From assembly GCA_003576905.1 (NCBI GenBank), contig QEVG01000012.1, positions 1 through 64,000 of the forward strand: a stretch of 64,000 bases of DNA. The letters run 5' to 3'. The position numbers were made by a program, and so were the translations under genes. The first letter of the stretch is position 1. Every line of letters begins with the position of its first letter. The notes beneath the pieces were generated by a model. That model saw only the letters and a list, made by a program, of their open reading frames with translations, did no database searches and was not told the origin of the DNA. The stretch is from Planctomycetota bacterium (GTDB taxonomy: Bacteria; Planctomycetota; Phycisphaerae; UBA1845; UTPLA1). This document shows positions 53,459-63,000 of the stretch, in pieces.

Positions 53459-55399
53459 ATGGCCCTGGGCGCGAAACAGGTTTTGTCGCTCGACTGGAAC
53501 CGCAGGGAACTGCGCATGGTCCTCGTGCGCCCGCGGTCCGACGGCGTCGATCTGCTCAAGGCCGTGTGCCTGCCCATCCCCGCCGAGGTGCGGGTCGAGG
53601 AGCCGCCCGCCTTCGGCGCGTTCATCCGCGAGTCGATGAAGCAGGCCCGGATTTCGATCAGGAAAGTCATCCTCTGCGTGCCGCGTGACCAGGTCGTGCT
53701 GAACACGCTGAACGTTCCGCCGACACCGTCCGAGGAAATACCCGCGATCGTGCAGTTCCAGGTGGTCAAGGAACTCCCGTTCTCGGCCGATCAGGCCACG
53801 CTCGATTTCGCGGTGTGCGGTGCGTACGACCCCAAGGCCCCGAGCAGTGTGCTCGTCGCCGCCGTGCGCAACGAGGACCTGGCCTACTACGGCCGCGTCG
53901 CCGAGGCCGCCGGACTTTCGATTGAGTCGATCGGGCTTCGGCCCTATTCGAACATCGTCGCGGTCATGGGCAACGCGCCCGACCTGGCCCAGCGAAACGT
54001 CCTGGTCGTCGAGGTCGGCCCGCAGCTCACCGAGATCGACATCATCAAGAAAGGCGTCCTTGCCTTTTCGCGCAGCGCGTCGGTGGCGCTGGCCGAGTTC
54101 GGCGGCGGCGATGCCGAGGAGTACCGGGACAGCCGCATCACCGGTCCCAACGTCGCCAACCGCGAGCCTGACGAATGGTCAGGCCAGGCCATCTCCAACA
54201 TGATGGTCGAGATCATCCGATCGCACGAAGCGTACCGCGCGACCGATCCCGGCTTCTCGCTCGACCACATCGTCGTGTGCGGATCGTCGGGACTCGAGGT
54301 GCAGCTCGCGCATTCGCTCGCGGCGCGCTTTGCGACGAAGGCCGATCTGTATATTCCCGACAAGGCCCTCGGCCTCTCGGCCCAGCGGGCACGCGAGTTG
54401 CGCGGGTTTTCCGCCGCCATCGGCCTGGCGATGGATCACGGCCGAAAAGGGCTCGCCCACTTCGACTTCCTCCATCCGAAGAAGCCGATCAGCAAGCGGC
54501 AGCTCCGGCTGCGGAAGCTTCCGGTCGCGGCGGCGACCATCGTGCTCTTTCTCGGTTCCGCAGTTACGTTCTACACCAAGTTCGTCTCTCCTCAGCTTGA
54601 AGCCGTCGAAAAGCTTCGCGACGAAGTGGCGCTGAAGAAGAAAGACGAAAAGAAGATCAAGGATTTCAAGAGCCGCGTTGAGACCCTCGACGCATGGATT
54701 GAATCCGATCACGTCTGGCCCGAGGTGCTCGTCGCGCTGACCGAAGTCTTTCCCGACCAGAAGGAGGCTTACGTTACGCGGCTCGACTTCGAGACGCGCA
54801 ACCGGGGCCGGGGCGGCGGGCGCGAAAGCGTCGCCCGGCTGAAGTTCCGCACCGTTTCGCTCGGTGCCGTCAACGAACTGGCCAACCGCCTGCGCGAGGC
54901 CGGTTTCCGAAACGTCGTGCCCGGACGCGAAACGTCGTCTGGCACAAAGGACGCCTACACGAAAGACACGGGCATCGACATGGAGGTTCCCGAGCGCGAA
55001 GTCCTGATGGCCTCGCGTGAAGCGCGCTTCCTCGAAGAGGAGGAGGATGCCGCGGAGCCTGTTTCGCCGGAATCGCCGCCGCCGGTCGAGCCATCGAACG
55101 CGAAGCCCGTCGAGCGAGGCCCGAAGAACGAATCGCGCCCGGCCGGATCCGATCCTGCAAACGGCGCGGCGCCTTCCGAGGAGAAGCCCGCGTCCCCCGC
55201 GGCTTCAGGTCCGAAAGCGCCGCACCCTTCGAACATCGGTTCCGCTGCGAATGCGCGGCCCGGCTCCGGCCGTGAAGCCGGCGCCGGCGGGCCGCCCGCC
55301 GCAGGGCCCGCCAAGGGACCGGTACGGTCCGCACCGGGTCGGCCTGATGGCCGCAAGGCCGTAAGCGCCCCGAAGCCCGGGCCGGGAGGGGGCGCATGA
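53459..55399 (+). CDS. GspL-like protein (PilM-PilN-type fusion) with Pro/Ala/Glu-rich tail
   Basis: A 646-residue inner-membrane platform component. Residues 1-340 are an actin-like PilM/GspL cytoplasmic domain (LSLDWNRRELRMVLV, then NVLVVEVGPQLTEIDII and HIVVCGSSGLEVQLAHSL). One membrane helix is at about 353-373. A coiled coil (LEAVEKLRDEVALKKKDEKK) and a small PilN-like periplasmic domain follow. The last 120 residues are low-complexity Pro/Ala/Gly/Glu. It overlaps the next gene by 4 bases. Confidence 0.85.
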   Translation: MALGAKQVLSLDWNRRELRMVLVRPRSDGVDLLKAVCLPIPAEVRVEEPPAFGAFIRESMKQARISIRKVILCVPRDQVVLNTLNVPPTPSEEIPAIVQFQVVKELPFSADQATLDFAVCGAYDPKAPSSVLVAAVRNEDLAYYGRVAEAAGLSIESIGLRPYSNIVAVMGNAPDLAQRNVLVVEVGPQLTEIDIIKKGVLAFSRSASVALAEFGGGDAEEYRDSRITGPNVANREPDEWSGQAISNMMVEIIRSHEAYRATDPGFSLDHIVVCGSSGLEVQLAHSLAARFATKADLYIPDKALGLSAQRARELRGFSAAIGLAMDHGRKGLAHFDFLHPKKPISKRQLRLRKLPVAAATIVLFLGSAVTFYTKFVSPQLEAVEKLRDEVALKKKDEKKIKDFKSRVETLDAWIESDHVWPEVLVALTEVFPDQKEAYVTRLDFETRNRGRGGGRESVARLKFRTVSLGAVNELANRLREAGFRNVVPGRETSSGTKDAYTKDTGIDMEVPEREVLMASREARFLEEEEDAAEPVSPESPPPVEPSNAKPVERGPKNESRPAGSDPANGAAPSEEKPASPAASGPKAPHPSNIGSAANARPGSGREAGAGGPPAAGPAKGPVRSAPGRPDGRKAVSAPKPGPGGGA

Positions 55400-56973
55400 A
55401 CAAGCGCGAACGCACGTTGGCGATCATCGTCGGAGGCGCGATTGGGCTGACGGTCCTCTATCAGGCCGTCAACTTCATCTTTATCGCACCGGTGCGCCAG
55501 GCGAAGACGGATCTGGCCGACCTGGAGCGGGATCGCAACATGCTCGACGGCCTGATTCGCAGCCGGCGCAACCTCGCCCAGCGCTGGCTTGATTACTCTG
55601 CGAAGACGATTTCGTTTAACCGGCCGGAGGTGACGAACCGCTTCGCGCAGGACCTGAAGGACCTCGCCGAGAAGCACGGCTTCGCCAATCCGACGTTTAC
55701 GCCGACCTCGGGAACGAAGATCGGCGCGAAGACGGAAATCTCCACCGCGGGATACCGCATCGCCGTGGAAGGCAGATACCCGAAGGTGCTCTTGTTCCTT
55801 CGAGATATCTACAAACTGCCCTATCTCACGGCAATCACGAAGATCAGCATCGCGCCCGTACTTATTCGCGGCCGCGCTCCGGACGAGGTGAAGACCGAGT
55901 TCACCATCGAAACGCCCATATTGCCGCAGATAGACAAGAAGATTTTCGAGGAAGTGGTCAACGCGACCACCATGCCGGCGGACGTTCTGGCGTCGGGCCC
56001 GCCGGCCCGCGAATGGGTTCGGCACGATGGAGAGGCCTACGGCCTGCTCGACCGGCGGAACATCTTCAAGCCCTACACACCGCCCCCCCAGAACGTCGTA
56101 ATGGTCATCAACGACGACTGGAAGACCGTGGGGGCAAGAGTGCATTTTTACTGGGAAGGGGAAGTCCAGACGACCAAAGTCGACACAATTCCCAGCAAAG
56201 GACAGCTATCATTTACCGGCCCCGGCGACGTCATTGAAATCGAGGGTTCGTACGCCGACGGAAAGACGTTCGGTCCCCAAAAGCTCGACTTCTCTTCGAA
56301 AAAGGACTGGACATACACCATTCCGGCGCATCATCCGCCGCCTCCGCCCGACTTCGTCCTGCTTGCGGTGGACAACAAGGACAAGAACCCCGTCGATTTC
56401 GACGTGATGCTGACGTTGAAGGACGGCCAGTCGCGAACGTACCCGACGATGCGCGCACCGCCCGGCAAGGTCACCGACGTGCCGGAGTTTGAGGTGAAAT
56501 CGCTGACGATCACCGCGACCTATTCGTCCGGAAAGAAGACGGCCCCGGCGACCTTTCAGCCCACGAAAGAAAAGCAGTTATTCGTCGTTCCGCCGGAGCC
56601 CGTCGAAACCGTCGCCCAGGCGGCTCAGCCCGTCAGCGACCCGCCGGCCGATCCGCAGTATACGGTTTCAGGCCTGGTGACCTACCGGGGGAACCACGAA
56701 ATGATCGCCACGGCCGCCGGCAATAAGCGGGTGGTGATCGCGGCGGGCCAGCCCGCCTCGGTGGATGGCGGCGTCCTTCTGGGTGTTCATCCGCTGGGCG
56801 GCGTCGTGAAGATGCCGAGCGGCAGTTTCTATCTGTACCCGTTGGGGAAGAAGTTTACGGATCGTGTTCGGCTGGAGGCCAGGGTGGAGGAAGAACTGCC
56901 GCAGGCGATCGACGCCTGGGCCTATGCCACCAAGACTCCGTCCGAGGACGGCGAGCCGGTAGGCAGCCAGTAG
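55396..56973 (+). CDS. GspM/PilO-like platform protein with long periplasmic extension
   Basis: A 525-residue protein. One membrane helix is near the N-terminus (LAIIVGGAIGLTVLYQAVNF), followed by a coiled coil (QAKTDLADLERDRNMLDGLI) and a ferredoxin-like PilO/GspM domain to about residue 190. The remaining 330 residues include beta-rich segments (GDVIEIEGSYADGKTFG) and a Thr/Pro-rich part, and are not found in ordinary GspM. The C-terminal region resembles PilP-like lipoprotein domains (YTVSGLVTYRGNHEMIATAA), which bind the secretin in pilus systems (inference). Confidence 0.78.
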   Translation: MNKRERTLAIIVGGAIGLTVLYQAVNFIFIAPVRQAKTDLADLERDRNMLDGLIRSRRNLAQRWLDYSAKTISFNRPEVTNRFAQDLKDLAEKHGFANPTFTPTSGTKIGAKTEISTAGYRIAVEGRYPKVLLFLRDIYKLPYLTAITKISIAPVLIRGRAPDEVKTEFTIETPILPQIDKKIFEEVVNATTMPADVLASGPPAREWVRHDGEAYGLLDRRNIFKPYTPPPQNVVMVINDDWKTVGARVHFYWEGEVQTTKVDTIPSKGQLSFTGPGDVIEIEGSYADGKTFGPQKLDFSSKKDWTYTIPAHHPPPPPDFVLLAVDNKDKNPVDFDVMLTLKDGQSRTYPTMRAPPGKVTDVPEFEVKSLTITATYSSGKKTAPATFQPTKEKQLFVVPPEPVETVAQAAQPVSDPPADPQYTVSGLVTYRGNHEMIATAAGNKRVVIAAGQPASVDGGVLLGVHPLGGVVKMPSGSFYLYPLGKKFTDRVRLEARVEEELPQAIDAWAYATKTPSEDGEPVGSQ

Positions 56974-57058
56974 ACATTAGTCCGGCGCGGACCGGCGCCC
57001 GGCGACCAATTCGCCGCGTGTCGGGCGGCCGCGGTTCGATAGGCGCGGAGGCACGACG

Positions 57059-60000
57059 ATGAACAGGCAACCACACTCGCTCACGGGATACGCGGCCATC
57101 CGCGCCGTTTCTCTGCTCGCGACGCTTGGACTGGGAACGCTCTCCCTCCGCCCTGCCCTTGTTTGTGCCCAGAGCGAACCGGCCGCGACCCAGCCCGCAT
57201 CCACGCCCGACAGCCTGGAGAAGGCCCGCCGCGCCGCCCTCGAGTCCATCGCGAAGCAGAAAGCCGCCGCCACCAGCCAGCCCGCGGCGCAGCTGCCGGC
57301 CATGCCCCCTCCGGTCACGCCGCCGGTCAAGGCGCCGCCCACCGAAAAGCCCACGACCGCGCCCCAATCGACGCCCCCCGTAAAGCCCGGTCCGGCCGCG
57401 CCGCCGCCGGCCAAGACACCGCCGGATGCCGCTGGAACGGCACCTATGCAGCCGGCCGCCCCGAAGGAGCCGGTCAAGGGCGAGTTCACGACGCTGAGTT
57501 TCACGGTCTCGCCGCCGAGCCCCGAGGACCGGAGCTATCGGTTTGATTATGAGAACGCGCCGTGGGCCGACGTGCTCAACGATTTCTCGCGCATGAGCGG
57601 ACTGGCCTTTCTCAATCCGCCCGATCCGCCCATCACCGACAATCTCACCTTCCGCAGTCCGAAGGACATGACCTATCGGGAGGCCCTGGCCCAGTTGAAC
57701 GACCTGCTGGTCAATCGTCCGCTGAACAAGTATCTGATCCGGCAGCAGGACACCTTCCTCGTCATCAAGCGCCTGCCCGACTGGATGCGCGAGATCGAGC
57801 CGAGCCAGATGTTCGACTCCTTCGAGGAGATGGAGGCCTCCGACCCCGACGACTACGACATCGTCCTTGTGAACATGGAGGTTCCCGAGGGCTGGTCGCC
57901 GTACGAGATCATCGAGAAGTACCGCCCGCTCTTCACCGACACCTACGGCACGCAGGTCAACGGCAACCGCCTCGAACTGACCGGCATGGTCTGGGAGCAT
58001 CGCCGGTTCCGAAACGTCGTGTTCAAACTGGTGGACATGACCGACGGGCCGCCGCCCTCCGATCCGCGGCCCATGCTGCGCATCGAGCTGAAGAACGCCC
58101 GCGCCGCCGACGTCCAGACGATGCTGCGCCAGCTCTATCCGCTGACGGCGCCCGCGCCCGCGGCTGGACGAGGCCCCGGCGTCGACCAGACAGCCGAACT
58201 GGCCAAGAAAGTCGACATCCTCTCCGACGTCAAGAACAACATCATCATCGTCAAGGCCCCGCCGCGCATGCTCAGCGAGATCGCGGAGATGACGGCGAAG
58301 CTCGACACCGGAACGGGCCTCACCATGCCGGTCATGAAAGTCGTCAAGCTCGAATTCGCCGACCCGAACACCCTCGCCGGCACGCTCAAGCCCATCTTCA
58401 TGAAAGAGCAGCAGGCCATCATGAAGCCGGACGGCCCCTACGTTTCGGCCGAGCAGAAGGCCGACATGGAGCGCGATATCTTCCCCGACCCGGCGAGTAA
58501 CTCGGTGATCATCATCGGCGGAAAGTCCGGCGTCGAGGACGCCGAGCGCCTGGTTCGCCAATGGGACACGCCGGGCGAGAATACCATCGACGAGATCATC
58601 GAACTCAAGCACGCCGACGCTTCGGACATCGCCGGGATTCTCGCGCAGATCTTCCCCGCTGCGCCCAAGCCGGGTCAGACGGGCGATAAGTTCACGCCGC
58701 GCACGAGCACGTCGCTCCTCGTGTCCGTCTCGAAGCGGACCTACGAGAAGATGAAGGCCCTCATCGCGAAGCTGGACGTGCCCGGCGAGGATGAAGAGCA
58801 GGAGCACATTGTCCAGCCGAAGGCGATTCCCCCCAGCGCCCTCGCCGCCGTCCTGCAGCAGGCCATGAGCGGCGGCGGGCCGGGCGCTCCGCGCATTGCG
58901 GCGCCGAAGCGACCGGGCCAGCAGCCGCCGGCCCCGCCCGCCTCACCCTCCGGCGCCGGTCCGCGCTTCATCCCGGACGACGGAACGGGCTATTTGATTG
59001 TTTACGCGGTTGCGGAAGACTGGGACCGGATCGAGCCGCTGATCAAGAAGCTCGATGACAAGGCCGAGACCTATCAGCCGCGGCTGGCTGTCTTTGCTCT
59101 GGCACGCGCCAATGCGACCGACGTCGTGAACATGCTCCAGCAGATGTTCCCGGCCCAGCCGCCGGCCGCCGGCGCGCCCGCGCCGCAGCAGGTCAGCTTC
59201 TTCGCCGATCTCTACAACAACGCGGTGCAGGTTTTCGCGTCGAACGAGTTCATCGCCAAGATCACGCCATTCATCACGCAGCTCGACATCGAGGCGACCG
59301 CGCCGCTCACCGTCATCAAGCTCCAGCATGCCGACGCCGAGACGATCGCGCCGATCCTCGCCCAGACCGTCGGCGGAACCGCCGTCTCCTCCGCGCCGCA
59401 GATTCGCCCGCAGCCGGGCAAACCGGGACAGCCGCCGCAGCAGCCGGCGCAGACCGTCGCCCCGACCGGGGGCTCGACGCGGATCGTCGCCGAGCCGATC
59501 ACGAACTCGCTGCTCGTCTCCGCGCCGCCCAAGGACATGGAGCAGATTCGCAAGCTGGTTGACGAGATCGAGGCGGAGGCCTCCGAACAGAAGGCCAAGA
59601 CGGAGGCGACGCGCGTGATCATGACGGCGAGTCACCGGCCCGCCGAAGAACTCGTCGAGACGCTGAAGTATCTCGCCGCGCCGCCGAAGCAGCTTCCCGG
59701 CGGGCCGCGCGCCGTCGTCGCCAATCAGGAAGTCGCCGCCGCCGAGGCCGAAGGGCTCAAGATTGTCGCAAGCGGCCAGCAGGTCATCATCGACGGCCCG
59801 CGTGACCAGGTCGCCAAGGCCATTCAGCTTTTCGAGCAGATCGACGTTCCGCGCGAAGGCATGATATTCCGCAAGTACGCGGTGAACGACGCGGAAAAGG
59901 ACGTCGTCAAGCTGCGCGAGATGCTCGCCCAGAGCCAGCCGCCGACGGTGCAGACCGGCACCGCGCCGGGCGGCAAGGGCGGGCCTGCGGCGCGCCCGGC

Positions 60001-63000
60001 GCCGGCGCCCAAGCCGTCCGCGCCGGAGTCGATCCTGATTCACTCCGACTCGGAGGACAACACGATCCTCGTCGGCGCGCGGCTGGAGTCGGACCTGAAG
60101 CAGGTCGAGGACATCCTCCAACTGATCTTCCGTGAACCGGTCGCGCTCGAAGGCGGACCGGAAGGCAGCACCGACGGCCTGCCGTTCTTCATGGTCAAAC
60201 TCCAGTATCGCAAGGCGTTCGACATCGCCTTCGACGTGGAGGACATCCTCAATCCGGACAGCAAGGACAACGGCCTGCGCTTCGACGAAGGCCCGACCGA
60301 GAAGCTGCTGATGGTCCGCAACTGCCGGCCGGGTCAGCGCGAGCGCGTGGAGGAAGTCATCAAGGTCTTTGACGTGCCGGAGAGCGGCATCACGCGCGAA
60401 GGATTCCGCATGCTGGATTCAGAGAAGATGCCGCCGGAGATGCTCGTGCGGCTCCTCCAGCAGCAGTACAACAAGCCGATCAGCATGATTCCCCTGAGCG
60501 ACGCGGCGGGGCGCGTCAAAGTCATCGACATTCACGCCGACGAGGAACCGGCCGCGCCGGTCGAGCGGACGCGCTCCGGCGACATCAACCCATGCGTCCT
60601 GCCCGCGACCATGCTTGTGTCGCTCGCGTCGCTCCCGATCGGTCAGGCCCGGGCCAACGAGTCGGCGGAACTTCTCGAACCCGCCGTCTGCCCGATCTGC
60701 CATCAGAGCCCGTGCAGCCTTCCGACGCAGCTTCTTCGGTCGCTTGATGCCATCGCGATGGCCCACTCCGACGACGGGCTGGAGCCGGAGGATGAATCGC
60801 AGGCTCCCAGGACCGGCACGCGCGAATTCTCCGCAAAGGAACCGAAAGTCGTTCAGCCGGCCGGGGAAGTCGCAGCGGGCGATAACCAGCCGGAGGCGAA
60901 GTCGCGGGACGAAGGCGTCAGCTTCCTCTACGATGCCGAGTCCGGCAAGATCATCCTGAAGGGGCCCGAAGAGGAACTCGAGATCATCGAGGAGCTCATT
61001 GACGAAATCACCAGCGAGGATCAGCCCACCGTCTTTCGTGTTTTCCCGCTGAAGTACGCCGATGTCAGCGTCGCCGCGCAGCTTCTCGAACAGGTGTTCA
61101 ACCAGGGCCAGGCCGTCGCCGCCTCCGGCCGGCGCGGCCGCCAACAGCAACAGCCGCAGATGCCCGTGCCGATGCCCCAGCAGCAGGGCGGCCAGCCCGG
61201 GCAGCCCGGCAAGCCTGGCCAGCCGAACCAGGCCCAACAGCAGCAGATGATGATGCAGCAGCAGATGGCGGCGCAGCAGGGCCCGACGCGCGTGAAGGTC
61301 GTTCCCGACCCGCGCACGAAGAGCCTCTTCGTCGCGGCGGTGCTGTCCGATGTGCCGCTGATTATCGAGGTACTGAAGAAAATCGACGCCCCGGTGGACG
61401 CGCTCGAAAAAACGATCAAGATCTTCAACCTCGAGAACCTCGACGCGACGCAGGTCGTCGTCAATCTGCGCGAAGTGCTCGGGGTCCAGCCGCCGGCCTC
61501 GGCGCAGGGGCCGCAGCAGCGCGGCGGCCGGGGCTTCCCACAGCAGGGCGGCCAGCCCCAGGAACAGCAGATTGTCCAGATGCAGGGCCAGCAGGGGCAA
61601 TCGGTGACGCTTTCCTCCACCGAGAGCATCGAACTGACCGCCGACGCCCAGACGAATTCGATCATCGCAAAGGCGCCGCCGGACACGCTCGCGCTGATCG
61701 AGGATCTGATCGAGCAGCTTGAGGCCAGAACCAACACGACCAAGGCGGAGATGCGCCGCGTTCCGCTGGTGCATGCCCGGGCCACCGACGTCGCCACCAT
61801 CGTCAAGGAAGTCGCCACGCAGGTCGTTGGCGCGGGCGGCGGCGGGGGCGGCCGGTTCAGCCGCCGCTTTGGCGGCGGCGCGCCGGGTGGCGGGGGCGGC
61901 GGCGGTTCGACTGGACAGGTGTCGGTGAACGCCGATGCCAGGACGAACAGCGTGATCCTCGCCGGCGCGACGAAGGACGTGGAGCGCGTGGCGCAGATCG
62001 TGAAGGAGATGGATATCCCGAGCGACGGCGGCGCGATTCAGCAGTTCACCGTGAAGGGCGATGCATCGGCGATCGCCGCGACGCTCAAGTCGCTCTATGT
62101 GACCGGCAATGCCACCGACGTAATCATCACCGGCGATAACTCGACAGGTGTCGTCGTGGTAAAGGCCCCGCCGAACCTGATGAAGGAGATCGGCGACCAG
62201 CTCCAGGCGATGGATGACAAGGTGGCCGGCACCAAGGAGATCAAGACGATCAAGCTGGTCCTGGCCGACCCCGAACAGGTCGCCATGCGTCTACAGGAAA
62301 TCTTCACGGCGACGCGCGGCGCCGGCGGCGCGCGCCAGACCATTACGATCAAAGGCAACAAGAACAACAGCACCCTGTACGTGATGGGCGCGGACGAGGA
62401 GACCTTTGAGCAGATTCAGGGCGTCGCTACCGGAATGGACATGCAGCCCTCCGGCATCCAGGTGAAGCGGTTCCCCCTTCAGCACGCAAACGCGACAGAG
62501 ATCAACACCCAGCTGACCGACATGCTTGTTAAGGCCAAGGCGAGCGGCGGGCTGGAGGGCGTCAAGCTTGACTTCGTCGGGGCCGTGCCTGACCCGCGCA
62601 CGAATTCGCTGATCGTCACGGGCGGGCCGATCACCTTCCTTCTGATCGGTGACGTGCTCAAGGAAGTGGACGTCCAGCCGTCGAACGAGATCGCCCGCGA
62701 CACGCGCTCCTATCAACTGCCGATGTCCGTCGACATCAACCAGATGGCCGCGAACATCCAGGCGGCCTTCGCTTCGTCGCCCGGCGCGAAGACGGGGCTC
62801 GAGCCTCCGACCGTCACGCCCAATGCGGCGAGCAACATGCTGATCGTCACGGCCAACGGACGCCAGCACGAGGAGATCAAGACGAAGATCATCGATCCGG
62901 TGGTCGCCGCCGTGGGGTCGGAGTTCGCAGACTATCGCGTCCCGCTGAAGTTCATCCGGGCCGAGGACGCCAAGGCGACGCTCGAGGACTTCATGGTCAA

